Assembly: GCA_031279515.1 (NCBI GenBank)
Contig: JAITII010000049.1
Span: 1-64,000, forward strand
Origin: Deltaproteobacteria bacterium
GTDB taxonomy: Bacteria; Desulfobacterota; Desulfarculia; Adiutricales; Adiutricaceae
Direction: 5' to 3'
DNA length: 64,000 bases
The notes under the pieces were generated by a model. That model was not told where the DNA came from. It did no database searches and was given only the letters and a program-made list of their open reading frames with translations. Positions 43,635-53,047 of the stretch are shown here, piece after piece. A program made the position numbers and the translations under genes. Each line of letters starts with the position of its first letter. Position 1 is the first letter of the stretch.

Positions 43635-44786
43635 ATGAACGCACAGCTTTACAAGGTTTTATACGACGGAGAGATAGATCTTGCCTACATTAAAAGTTCC
43701 ATTAGCCTGTGCCGTTCCCTGGCAGAGGATCCTCAACAATTATCGAAGCTTACGAGTCGCTGGAACAGGGTGGCCATCATCTCCGACGGGAGCGGAGTTC
43801 CGGGCATAGGGGACATCGGGCCCTTGCCTGCCCTCCCCTATGTGGAAAAAAAGGCGGCAATCTATAAAAAACTGGCTCAAATTGAGGCCTTTCCCCTGGT
43901 CTTAGACTCCCACAGCATAGACGAGATGGTCCGCACAGTCTCCATCCTGGCCCCCTCCTTTGGGGCTATCAATTTGGAGGCAATAAATGAGCAAAGGTGC
44001 CTTGCTGTCCGCAGTCGCCTCATGGAGGAAAGCGAGCTGCCGGTCTTTCAGGATAACCTGGACGGCATACCCATAGTCTGCTTGGCTGCCCTCTTAAACT
44101 CTTTAAAACTTGTAAATAAGACCTTAGCTGAAGCCAAGATTGTCCTATCCGGCACAGAGGCCGAGGGCATGCCCATGGTGGAGTTTTTAAAAGATGCTGG
44201 GGCAAATGACATCATCGTCTGCGACCGCTCTGGGACCATCCACAAGGGCCGGGCTGGGCCTACCAGTTGGGTAAAAGAAAAGCTAGCTAAAGACACTAAC
44301 CCAAGGCAGGTAAAAGGGAGCCCGGCTAAAGCCCTAGTGGGCGCCGATATCTTTATATCCCTTTCCGGTCCTCCGGTCTTGAACAAAGAGCTCTTAAGCT
44401 CCATGGCCAAAAACCCTATCCTTTTTTACTTAACGGACTGCACCCCTGACCTCTTTTCCCGCCCCAAATGGGACGGGGGGCCCCCCATAATAGCGACTAC
44501 CTGTCCAGTACTCCCTAACCAGCTCACCAACTGCCTGGTCTTCCCCGGGATAATCCGTGGGGCCATAGACGCCAGGGCCAAGGTCATAAATTTTTCAATG
44601 AAGATGGCTGCAGCCCTGTCCTTGGCTCAGATGATAGAGCCAGAAAAATTGGATTATGAGCTTATTATTCCCCAGGTCTTAACCCCTGGCCTTGTCTCCA
44701 CAATGGCGGGGGCAGTCTTTGACGCAGCCGTTAGCTCCGGGGTAAGCCAGATCCCTCTAAATGGCGAAAAAGCTACAAGTAAATAA
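43635..44786 (+). CDS. Malic-enzyme-like protein with altered active site
   Basis: A 383-residue protein of the malic enzyme fold. SDGSGVPGIGDIGPLPALPY, EKKAAIYKKLAQIEAFPLVL (K73 kept), FGAINLEAI, VGADIFISLSGPP and LPNQLTNCLVFPGIIRGAID match the family in order. Key positions differ: consensus INLED becomes INLEA (Ala116 for a metal-ligand Asp), and FHDDQHGTA becomes FQDNLDGIP, so the third acidic ligand is Asn141. These are two of the three metal ligands. Family oxidative decarboxylation of malate with NAD(P) is therefore unlikely without rescue. It may be a paralogue with a new role. It follows the NtrC-type gene by 24 bp. Confidence 0.72.
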   Translation: MNAQLYKVLYDGEIDLAYIKSSISLCRSLAEDPQQLSKLTSRWNRVAIISDGSGVPGIGDIGPLPALPYVEKKAAIYKKLAQIEAFPLVLDSHSIDEMVRTVSILAPSFGAINLEAINEQRCLAVRSRLMEESELPVFQDNLDGIPIVCLAALLNSLKLVNKTLAEAKIVLSGTEAEGMPMVEFLKDAGANDIIVCDRSGTIHKGRAGPTSWVKEKLAKDTNPRQVKGSPAKALVGADIFISLSGPPVLNKELLSSMAKNPILFYLTDCTPDLFSRPKWDGGPPIIATTCPVLPNQLTNCLVFPGIIRGAIDARAKVINFSMKMAAALSLAQMIEPEKLDYELIIPQVLTPGLVSTMAGAVFDAAVSSGVSQIPLNGEKATSK

Positions 44787-44855
44787 CTTTAGGCCCTAGG
44801 CACTGGAATAATTATCCTAGCCCCAAAAAAAGCTAAAGTAAAAGGGAGACAATTT

Positions 44856-45788
44856 TTGGCCGATTTGGAAAATAAAGTAACCATTATGATGGGCACTTAC
44901 AACGGAGCTAAGTTTCTCTTAGAGCAGCTCTTGTCCCTGGAAAGTCAGGAGCATAAAAATTGGGAATTGTTAGTATCCGATGACGGCTCAACAGACGACA
45001 CCCTAAAGCTTTTGCAAAAATTTCAAGATACTTGGCCACAAGGAAAACTCACTATAGTGGATGGCCCCCACAAAGGCTTTTGCCAGAATTTTCTCTCTCT
45101 ACTAGATAGGGCACAGGATAGCGACTACTTTGCCTGGGCAGATCAAGATGATATTTGGTGTCCTTACAAACTTACCCAGAGCATAGAAAAATTGAGGCAT
45201 TACGGAGATACTACCCCTGCTCTCTACTGCTCCCGTACCACTATAGTGGACGAGCACAACAATATTTTGGGTATGTCTCCCTTGCGCTCCACCCCTCCTC
45301 CCAGCTTTTCCAACGCCCTGGTGCAATCCTTAGCCGGAGCCAACACCATGGTCTTCAATCAACCTGCCAGAGAGCTCATAAAGCTAGGGCTGGGGCTTGC
45401 ACCAGTCAGCCATGATTGGTGGGCATATCAGGTGGTAACGGGGGTAGGAGGTCAGCTTATCTATGACCCCAAACCCACCTTACGTTACCGTCAGCATACG
45501 GATAACATCATTGGCTCCAACAAAGGTATTTTTGCTCTTTTGTCACGTATAAGAAAGGCCTGGCAGGGTTCATATAGGGAGATGAACAATAAAAATATCC
45601 TTGCACTGCAAAAAATCTATGATAAACTAACAAATGAAAATAAAAAGACTTTAGACGCCTTTATCAGCCTTCGTAAAGGAATGGGGATCTTTAAGACCTT
45701 CGATCTAGTAAGGAAATTTCAGATCCACAGGCGCTCAAAGTTCCAGCAGTTTGCCCTCTATGTGGGCTTGGTTATTGGTAAGGTATAG
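44856..45788 (+). CDS. GT2-family glycosyltransferase (rhamnosyltransferase type)
   Basis: A 310-residue cytoplasmic glycosyltransferase. MMGTYNGAKFLLEQL, LLVSDDGSTDDTL and YFAWADQDDIWCPYKL are the GT-A nucleotide-sugar and DxD motifs of the RgpB/rhamnosyltransferase branch. CSRTTIVDEHN and SHDWWAYQVV are family features near the acceptor site. It would transfer a deoxyhexose onto a growing surface polysaccharide. The start is TTG with AAAGGGAGA about 7 bases upstream. It is the partner type of the RgpF-like gene at 3778. It ends 32 bp before the type ISP gene but is not obviously related to it. Confidence 0.87.
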   Translation: MADLENKVTIMMGTYNGAKFLLEQLLSLESQEHKNWELLVSDDGSTDDTLKLLQKFQDTWPQGKLTIVDGPHKGFCQNFLSLLDRAQDSDYFAWADQDDIWCPYKLTQSIEKLRHYGDTTPALYCSRTTIVDEHNNILGMSPLRSTPPPSFSNALVQSLAGANTMVFNQPARELIKLGLGLAPVSHDWWAYQVVTGVGGQLIYDPKPTLRYRQHTDNIIGSNKGIFALLSRIRKAWQGSYREMNNKNILALQKIYDKLTNENKKTLDAFISLRKGMGIFKTFDLVRKFQIHRRSKFQQFALYVGLVIGKV

Positions 45789-45820
45789 ACTTTTTAATAT
45801 TTTATAAAAAAAATTTCCCC

Positions 45821-48800
45821 ATGAACTTCAAAGAAATAATAGCTAAACACCTGAGTGAGTCAATGCCCCAAGAGAACAAGGGGGAAGAACCCTTTGTAAA
45901 TCTCATGATCTCTTTTTTAAAGACCGATCCTCAGTATGGGACAATAATCAAGGATGCTTGGGAATGGATAGACTTCCCCTATAAGAAGGACTTAGCTGAC
46001 TCAGAAGTTCCAGGGATAGACATAGTAGTTGAAACAAACGAGGGCTCATTTTGGGCGGTTAGGTGTAAGAATTCCCAGTGGGAAACTTCCTTGAGCATGA
46101 AAAGCTTAGAACACTTTCTTTCCACTTCCAACAAAAAATTTACAGGTCTAGGCGGCGAAAAGAAAAAATTTGAGCTAAGGCTTATTATCTCCAGCACTGA
46201 CAATTGGAGCAAAGAAACTGAAGATGCAATTAGGGGTCTGGACCCTCCTTGCAAATGGATTACCCTAGTTCAGCTGGAAACAGCTCCAGTTGACTGGAGG
46301 AAACTGGATAGCGGGCTCTACGGTCCAATGGCCCGAGCATATAGAAAAAAGCCAAAGACGCACCACGAGGAAGCGGTGGAAGCCTTCCATGAGTACTTTA
46401 AAACAAAAGACAGGGGAAAACTAATTTTACCCCGCTGGACTGGCAAAACCTATACTGCTCTTAAGATTGCTGAAAATGAGATCCACGGTAACGGCCTGGT
46501 AGTCTACTTTGCCCCCTCCATAGCCTCAGTTGGGCAGGCCTTAAAGGAATGGAGAACTGAATCAAGAGCACCACTTTTCTCCATTTGCGTCTACTCCGAT
46601 AATGAGATATCACAAGAATTGACCAAAAGTCAGAAAGATGATTCCTCCTATGTGGACGCTCAATATCTTGGCATTCCTGCCTCTACTTCACCTGAGCTAA
46701 TAGCCTATCAATTAAAATTGGCTAAAAGAAACAACACCGGCCTGCTCTGCGCAATTTTTTCGACTTATGATTCCTTACCCATAGTTGCCAAGGCCATTTC
46801 CGATACTGGAAGCAAAATAGACCTTATTGTCTGTGACGAGGCCCATAGGACTACCGGCGTAATGAAAGCTAAAGATGGAAATAATTTCATTCTGGTCCAT
46901 GACCAGAAATTTCTTCCAGCTAAAAAGCGCCTCTATATGACAGCCACCCCCATAATTTATGGAGAGGAAGTCAGAACAAGGAGAAAAGAGGTTTCAGCTG
47001 TTATCTATTCCATGGACGATCCTGAAATCTACGGGGCTGAAGTTTACCGCATGGACTTTAGTAAGGCTGTTAAACAAAATCTTATTTCTGATTATAAGGT
47101 TTTGCTCTTAATGTTGAAACCAACATCTGTTTTGTCAAAGACTCTGAAAAAAATGAATGAAGATGGCCAAAATAAATTTGAGGAAAACGATCTGGTTAAA
47201 TCCATTGGCTCCATTTTTGCCTTATGTAAGATGGTGTATACGAAAAGTGGTATGTTAAATGATCTTGACCCTGTGGCTATGGAAAGGGCTATGGCTTTTT
47301 GCGAAACCATCAATAATTCTAAAACAGTAGCAGAGATTTTTAAAAAGTTCAAGGACAATGTTTATGATAAATTGGATCCATCTGAAAGGAAAAAATTAGT
47401 AGCTGTTTCAGCTAACCATGTTGATGGTACAATGCCAGCCGCCATTCGGAATGAAAAAATGTCTTGGTTGAATAATGTTCCAATGAAACCGACAAGTTCT
47501 CATATCCTAACTAATGAGCGCTGCCTATCGGAAGTTTGTAACGTCCCAAACTTGGATGCTGTCATATACATGTCACAAACAAACTCTGATATAGAACTAA
47601 TTCAGTCTGTAGGGCTTGTTATGGGCAAGGCTATGGGCAAAAAATATGGCTACATAATAATTCCTGTTGTTGTTCCCACAGATGTTGTCTCTGCAGAAAC
47701 CTTTTGTAATAGTGGTACTTTTCAGGTAGTGTGGGATGTCTTAAACGCCTTAAAGGCTCACGATGACAGTTTTAACGCTAAGATTAACCAAATACGTTTC
47801 AATGAAACTATTCCAACTGACGGCGGATGGCTTTTAATCGACTCTCCTTGTGCTGAAGCTATACAGTTTGTAAGAAATGCAAAATCAAGGCGTCTTTTTA
47901 TACCATCGGTAGATGAAATAAAAGATTACCCAGATTCTATCTATGCTCAGCTGGGAAAAAAAATGGGCAGCCCCCGTCACATGATACCCTGGGCTAAAAG
48001 TGTCGGTAAATTAGTCAAGGATTATATTACTAAATTTCAGTATCTAGTACAAAATCCCGGAAAAGCGCATGATGAGTTTCAAAATTTTTTAAATTTTCTT
48101 AGGGAAAATATTAGTCCAACACTCGATCAAGATGATGCTATCTCCATGTTAGCCCAACATATGGTAATCCATCCTGTATATGAAGCAGTATTTAGCCATT
48201 ATTCTTATTTAAAGAGTAACCCACTATTGCAATCCCTTCAAAGAGTGGCAGATATACTAGAGAAAAATACCCCAGATAGATACAATAAAAATGTTCTCAT
48301 AAAGAGTTCCACAATAGATAAGTTTGTAATTGGGATAGATAATGTTAGAGGCAGGCAGAAAATTATCGAGGAATTATACAATAAGTTTTTTAAAGTGCTC
48401 TTTAAAGATATGGTAGATAAACGCGGCATTGCGTCTACACCAGTAGAGTTAGCAGACTTTATCATTAACTCTGTTTCACAAATTTTACTAAGAGAATTTG
48501 AAAGAAAAATTTCCAGAAAGAATATCCATATCTTCGATCCTTTCACTGGGACAGGCACCTATATAACAAGACTATTGCGATCTGGACTTATAGATAAATC
48601 CATTGAAAGAAAGTATAAAAATGAAATTCATGCCAATGAGATACTTTTGCTTCCTTACTATATAGCTTCAATAAATACTGAAAACACATACCTGTCACTT
48701 ACTAAAAAAGCTAATATATATATACCTTTTGACGGAATTTCCCTAACTGATACCTTTCACGAAATTTCCTTAACTGATACCTCCCAATTGTATGGAATAG

Positions 48801-50719
48801 CTAGTACCATTAAGTTTAGTAATCCGTATTATCCGGTTTGGAAAAATCCTGAAGAAATTACATGGGAGAATAGCTCGCCAATATTCGTAATTTTAGGAAC
48901 TCCTCCTTTCAATATAGGAGAAAAAACTGATAATGATATAGCTCAAAATGTCTCGCATCCTCCACTAGAAAAACGCATCGCAGAAACATATGCATCTACA
49001 TATTCGGATCAAGACACAAAAAATCCTTTATTAGATCCCTATATCAAAGCCTTCAGATGGGCCACTGAAAAAATTGATGAAAATAATCCTGCTGCCGGAA
49101 TTATAGCATTTATAACTAGCGCTGATTGGATAGATGACAATGCTTTGGAGGGCATGCGGAGAAGTTTTGCTAAAGAATTTACTTCAATTTATGTTTTAAA
49201 TTTGCGCGGCAACACCGAAATGACTTCAGATATAAGTCTAAAAAAAGAAGGGAAAAATATTTTTGGCTTATTTTCTAAACGACATATTGCTATTACAATT
49301 TTAGTAAAGAATCCACTAAGAGCAGGTTCATGTCACATTTTTTATTCTGCTGTACCATATTATATGACTAAAAATGATAAACTTGCTTTTCTAAAAAAAT
49401 CTCATGATATCTACAATGATGACTTGCTGTGGAAAGAGATTATACCTAATGAATCAGCTGAATGGAAAATTCAAACAAATTCTCCATGGAATCATTTTAT
49501 ATCAATAGCCGATAAGAAAGAAACTGATACTTTTTTTACCAATGATTATTTTGCTGGCTTAAAAACAGCAGGCGATAGTTTGTTTTATAATTTTTCGAAA
49601 GAAAGCTTACAGGAAAATATTGCAGAGTCTATATCGTTATCTAATGATCAAATGAAGCAATATATAGTAGCAAAAGAAGAAAATCCATCTTTAAAAGTAG
49701 ATAAATTTATTACTAAACCTTCAAAGTTACTAGTAAGTTTTCGCCAAAGAAGATCTGATCTTAAGGATGGTAAATTTTATTCCCTTGATAAAAACTATTT
49801 TTTTAAAGCATTATATAGACCTTTTCAAAAACAAATTTGCTATTTAAACCCTGAACTCAATAAAAGTAAATATTTATCCAATCATATTTTTCCTAAAAAT
49901 CAAGCTCAAAATTTAGTCATTTGTGTTAGCGGACCTAGAAGCACTGGATCATTTTCAACAATAATGACAGATGTAATTCCATCTTTTGATTTGTTGGGGA
50001 ACACTCAATGTTTCCCATTATATTACTTTGAAAAGTTTGAAAACAAGGATATTTATCGGACTAAATCTGCTAAGGTGCATGTGGCATATAAAACCCATAA
50101 GTGTATTACTGATTATATTTTGAACCAGTGTAAATCGAAATACGGTTTGGTGTATCCTCGTATAAATAAGATTGATATATTCTATTATATTTATGGTCTT
50201 TTTCATTCTCCTGAATATACAAGCACTTTTGCTTCAGACTTAACTAAAACGCTACCACAAATTCCCTTAGTTCTAAAAGTCAATGATTTTCGAGAATTTG
50301 TAAAAGCAGGCAAGGCACTTTCCAAACTCCATTTGCAGTATGAGAGTGTACCTCCTTACTCTAAAGTTAAGATTATTTGGGAGAAAAAGACCAATTTAGA
50401 AGTTACGAAAATGTCTTTCGGACATAAACATGGCTCAGTAGATGATAAATCTATCATCATCTACAATTATGACATCAAAATTACTGATATTCCTTTAGAT
50501 GCGTACAACTATGTTATAAACGACAAATCTCCCATTGAATGGGCGATGGAAGGATATCAAGAAACTATAGACAAGAGGACACGCATTACAAACGATCCTA
50601 ACCATTATGCTTTGGAGATTGAAAATCGGCGCTATATTTTGGAGCTAATTTTACGTCTCATTACAGTAAGCCTAGAGACCCAAGATATAGTTAAAAATCT
50701 CCCAAAATTAGACTTCTAA
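45821..50719 (+). CDS. Type ISP-like restriction-modification protein with substituted catalytic motifs
   Basis: A 1632-residue single-chain protein laid out like LlaBIII: nuclease, helicase-like ATPase, N6-adenine methyltransferase and target recognition. Nuclease: PGIDIVV (D67) then WAVRCK, so Arg81 stands for the Gln/Glu of the (E/Q)xK motif. ATPase: LPRWTGKT (203-210) for the usual ACGTGKT; DEAH at 339 and TATP are kept; motif VI QSVGLVMGKA (595-604) lacks both arginines of QxxGRxxR. Methyltransferase: motif I DPFTGTGT (906) is normal, but motif IV is LGTPPF (T1027) for NPP(Y/F). The frame is unbroken, so this is either a recent point-mutated relic or a repurposed protein. A/T-rich, no clear RBS at the ATG. 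Confidence 0.85.
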   Translation: MNFKEIIAKHLSESMPQENKGEEPFVNLMISFLKTDPQYGTIIKDAWEWIDFPYKKDLADSEVPGIDIVVETNEGSFWAVRCKNSQWETSLSMKSLEHFLSTSNKKFTGLGGEKKKFELRLIISSTDNWSKETEDAIRGLDPPCKWITLVQLETAPVDWRKLDSGLYGPMARAYRKKPKTHHEEAVEAFHEYFKTKDRGKLILPRWTGKTYTALKIAENEIHGNGLVVYFAPSIASVGQALKEWRTESRAPLFSICVYSDNEISQELTKSQKDDSSYVDAQYLGIPASTSPELIAYQLKLAKRNNTGLLCAIFSTYDSLPIVAKAISDTGSKIDLIVCDEAHRTTGVMKAKDGNNFILVHDQKFLPAKKRLYMTATPIIYGEEVRTRRKEVSAVIYSMDDPEIYGAEVYRMDFSKAVKQNLISDYKVLLLMLKPTSVLSKTLKKMNEDGQNKFEENDLVKSIGSIFALCKMVYTKSGMLNDLDPVAMERAMAFCETINNSKTVAEIFKKFKDNVYDKLDPSERKKLVAVSANHVDGTMPAAIRNEKMSWLNNVPMKPTSSHILTNERCLSEVCNVPNLDAVIYMSQTNSDIELIQSVGLVMGKAMGKKYGYIIIPVVVPTDVVSAETFCNSGTFQVVWDVLNALKAHDDSFNAKINQIRFNETIPTDGGWLLIDSPCAEAIQFVRNAKSRRLFIPSVDEIKDYPDSIYAQLGKKMGSPRHMIPWAKSVGKLVKDYITKFQYLVQNPGKAHDEFQNFLNFLRENISPTLDQDDAISMLAQHMVIHPVYEAVFSHYSYLKSNPLLQSLQRVADILEKNTPDRYNKNVLIKSSTIDKFVIGIDNVRGRQKIIEELYNKFFKVLFKDMVDKRGIASTPVELADFIINSVSQILLREFERKISRKNIHIFDPFTGTGTYITRLLRSGLIDKSIERKYKNEIHANEILLLPYYIASINTENTYLSLTKKANIYIPFDGISLTDTFHEISLTDTSQLYGIASTIKFSNPYYPVWKNPEEITWENSSPIFVILGTPPFNIGEKTDNDIAQNVSHPPLEKRIAETYASTYSDQDTKNPLLDPYIKAFRWATEKIDENNPAAGIIAFITSADWIDDNALEGMRRSFAKEFTSIYVLNLRGNTEMTSDISLKKEGKNIFGLFSKRHIAITILVKNPLRAGSCHIFYSAVPYYMTKNDKLAFLKKSHDIYNDDLLWKEIIPNESAEWKIQTNSPWNHFISIADKKETDTFFTNDYFAGLKTAGDSLFYNFSKESLQENIAESISLSNDQMKQYIVAKEENPSLKVDKFITKPSKLLVSFRQRRSDLKDGKFYSLDKNYFFKALYRPFQKQICYLNPELNKSKYLSNHIFPKNQAQNLVICVSGPRSTGSFSTIMTDVIPSFDLLGNTQCFPLYYFEKFENKDIYRTKSAKVHVAYKTHKCITDYILNQCKSKYGLVYPRINKIDIFYYIYGLFHSPEYTSTFASDLTKTLPQIPLVLKVNDFREFVKAGKALSKLHLQYESVPPYSKVKIIWEKKTNLEVTKMSFGHKHGSVDDKSIIIYNYDIKITDIPLDAYNYVINDKSPIEWAMEGYQETIDKRTRITNDPNHYALEIENRRYILELILRLITVSLETQDIVKNLPKLDF
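48737..48781 (+). repeat. 27-bp tandem duplication inside the type ISP gene
   Basis: The segment ISLTDT(F)HE is followed immediately by a second ISLTDT, a 9-residue period in the DNA as well, with a few base differences. It lies between motifs I and IV of the methyltransferase and keeps the frame. Confidence 0.6.
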
Positions 50720-51410
50720 CTAGAAAATGCCAAAAAGCCTAGCTACTAATTAATTAAATATATAATAATTATCCTTTAAATCCTAAAATGCTCAGTTTTA
50801 CGCATCTATAGCGTTTTATTATATACATCTACCATATACTGTCTTTGAAATTAGATAATAAGTATTATAAAACTTGCAAATTTTACTTAACAAGCTACCA
50901 AGTAGATGATTTTAGGATCTCAGTAGGCAACATCGAGTGCATTAAATTTCGAAAGTCTTTAAATTTTGCCAATTATATCAGGGGATATAGTTAGATTTAA
51001 TATTTTTATTGCCATTAAATTTGTTAACTACGCTTAATTAACATAATTAATTTTAATTATTTCTTTAATATACAATATACTCTATAAATAACCTTATTTC
51101 CTCGCTAAGTTTCAGACAATTACCCTTAAAAGTTTCCGCCAAGATCTGATCGCCCGTAGTTTAAACAACTGGGCCTGTAGTTTTAATTTTTAGTGAATAT
51201 CTGAGCTGCCCTTTTCACTTTGATTTAATAGAGTTATCACTAGCCAACTAACCCCGTATTAACCTTTAAGCTTTAACATTGCCTCTTTTTTTTAGTGCCC
51301 TACCCAAACTTTGCTAAAATTCTCCTAAAATCCAAGTTAATGCGAAAATATTTTGCCTTTTATAACTATTCATGATATAGTGTACGGTGCTGTTTTGGCA
51401 GCCTATTACC
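50720..51410. other. Gap after the type ISP gene, nothing recognised
   Basis: About 700 bp of A/T-rich DNA without coding potential or a clear terminator for the preceding gene. Confidence 0.45.
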
Positions 51411-51439
51411 TTGACTTTTTTCCAAAGCCCTCATATTTA
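51411..51439 (+). promoter_or_regulatory. Candidate sigma70 promoter of a short leader transcript
   Basis: TTGACT (51411-51416) and TATTTA (51434-51439) with a 17-bp spacer. A transcript from here would run about 140 bases to the terminator at 51562. Confidence 0.4.
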
Positions 51440-51445
51440 GGCGCT

Positions 51446-51586
51446 TTCGGACAAGCTAAGGCCGCCTGAGCCTTGCGACCTCTTACAAATACCTCGAATT
51501 GACGCTTTTAGCTCGTAGCTTAATGGATTTTACTACTAACAAAAAAGAACAAAAGGGATAAGGGCCACTGGTGGCCATTTTTTTTA
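51446..51586 (+). ncRNA. Candidate small RNA or attenuated leader before the DUF711 gene
   Basis: Between the promoter-like sequence at 51411 and the terminator at 51562-51586 lies about 140 bases with no start codon plus RBS. It either makes a small RNA or a terminated leader controlling the DUF711 gene. It does not match 6S, SRP, tmRNA or RNase P features that I can recognise. Confidence 0.3.
51562..51586 (+). terminator. Rho-independent terminator just upstream of the DUF711 start
   Basis: Stem GGCCAC/GTGGCC with loop TG followed by ATTTTTTTT. It ends only 27 bases before the ATG at 51614, so it stops a transcript from upstream or acts as an attenuator. Confidence 0.75.
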
Positions 51587-51613
51587 TATTATGACTGTTT
51601 TAGCGAGCCTTTC

Positions 51614-52984
51614 ATGCTGACAGATAGGGAACTCACGGCGACCCTCGAGATGCTAAAAAATGAGCATCTGGACGTAAGGGCCATCACCTTGGGTCTGTCT
51701 TTAATGGACTGCGCATCTGATGACTTGGGACGCTTTACTGCCAAGATCCTTTCCAAGATCAATGCCCATGCCGAAAATCTAGTAGATACCTGTGATAAGG
51801 TGGCTGAAAAATATGGGATCCCTGTAGTAAATAAACGCCTGGCAGTCTCTCCCATAGCGGCCCTTGCCGGCCCCTTTACTTCTGAGGAGCTGATTCGGGT
51901 AGCCAGGGCCCTGGATAAGGCCGCAAGCGAAGTCGGGGTGGACTTTGTGGGCGGATATAGCGCTTTGGTGGAAAAAGGCTTCACCAAAGGGGACAGCGCC
52001 CTCATTAATTCCATACCCACGGCCCTTTCAGAGACGCAGAGGGTGTGTTCCTCTGTAAATGTGGCCTCCAGCAGGGACGGCATCAACATGGATGCCGTAG
52101 CCTTGATGGGGGAGATCATAAAACAAACGGCTTTTCTCTCAAAAGACTTGGACGGCTTGGCCTGTGCCAAGCTGGTGGTATTTTCCAATATTCCCCCCGA
52201 CATGCCCTTCATGGCCGGGGCCTATTCAGGCTTAGGGGAACCGGATGCTGTGATAAATGTCGGGGTCTCCGGGCCAGGAGTTGTGAAAAAAGCCATTGAC
52301 CGCGCCATGCTTACCGGTGACAAAAGCTTCGGGGATCTCTCGGAAGTAATAAAACGCACTGCCTACAAGGTCACCAGGGTGGGTGAGATCCTGGGCCGTG
52401 AGGTGGCTGGCCTTTTAGGTCTTCCTTTTGGAGTGGTGGATCTCTCCCTAGCTCCGGCACCCCAGGTAGGGGACTCGGTGGGGGAGATCTTTCAATCCTT
52501 TGGCCTTAAGGCCATAGGGGCACCTGGCTCCACTGCCCTTTTGGCCCTTTTAAACGATGCCGTAAAAAAGGGAGGGGCCTTTGCCTCCAGCCATGTGGGG
52601 GGCCTATCGGGGGCTTTCATTCCAGTCTCTGAAGACCTGGGAATAGGTGCGGCTGTAAAAGACGGCTTTTTGGGACTAGAAAAACTAGAGGCCCTCACCT
52701 CAGTTTGTTCTGTAGGTCTAGACATGGTATCTCTGCCTGGTGACACCACCAGCGCCACCTTAGCTGCTATAATCGCCGACGAGATGGCCATAGGGGTAAT
52801 TAATCATAAGACCACAGCCTGCAGGCTGATACCGGTACCAGGCAAGAAGGCCGGAGACAGGGTAAATTACGGGGGCCTTTTGGGACATGCCACCATTATG
52901 GGAGTCGCTGACTATCCGGAGGCAGCATCTTTTATAGCCTTGGGAGGAAGGGTGCCTGCCCCGGTCCACAGCTTAAGAAACTGA
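51614..52984 (+). CDS. DUF711/UPF0210 (PFL family) protein
   Basis: A 456-residue protein of UPF0210, a family of unknown function with a fold like pyruvate formate-lyase. HLDVRAITLGLSLMDCASDD at the N-terminus, VDFVGGYSALVEKGFTKGD, SETQRVCSSVNVASSRDGIN, VFSNIPPDMPFMAGAYSGLG and DMVSLPGDTTSATLAAIIAD are family hallmarks, all in order and at normal length. In many genomes it is preceded by a small ACT-domain protein; none is present here. It lies directly downstream of the terminator at 51562. The following gene is 63 bp away. Confidence 0.9.
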   Translation: MLTDRELTATLEMLKNEHLDVRAITLGLSLMDCASDDLGRFTAKILSKINAHAENLVDTCDKVAEKYGIPVVNKRLAVSPIAALAGPFTSEELIRVARALDKAASEVGVDFVGGYSALVEKGFTKGDSALINSIPTALSETQRVCSSVNVASSRDGINMDAVALMGEIIKQTAFLSKDLDGLACAKLVVFSNIPPDMPFMAGAYSGLGEPDAVINVGVSGPGVVKKAIDRAMLTGDKSFGDLSEVIKRTAYKVTRVGEILGREVAGLLGLPFGVVDLSLAPAPQVGDSVGEIFQSFGLKAIGAPGSTALLALLNDAVKKGGAFASSHVGGLSGAFIPVSEDLGIGAAVKDGFLGLEKLEALTSVCSVGLDMVSLPGDTTSATLAAIIADEMAIGVINHKTTACRLIPVPGKKAGDRVNYGGLLGHATIMGVADYPEAASFIALGGRVPAPVHSLRN

Positions 52985-53047
52985 AAGCTTTGGCTTTTAG
53001 GCGCATAGATTTTTTTAAATACCGGCTTTTTTTAAGGGGAGTAGAAA

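Noticed and set aside
51384-51398. GGTGCTGTTTT, like the start of SRP RNA
   Set aside because: The SRP RNA core (GGTCAGG...GGAAGG...AGCAG) is missing downstream, so it is a chance match.
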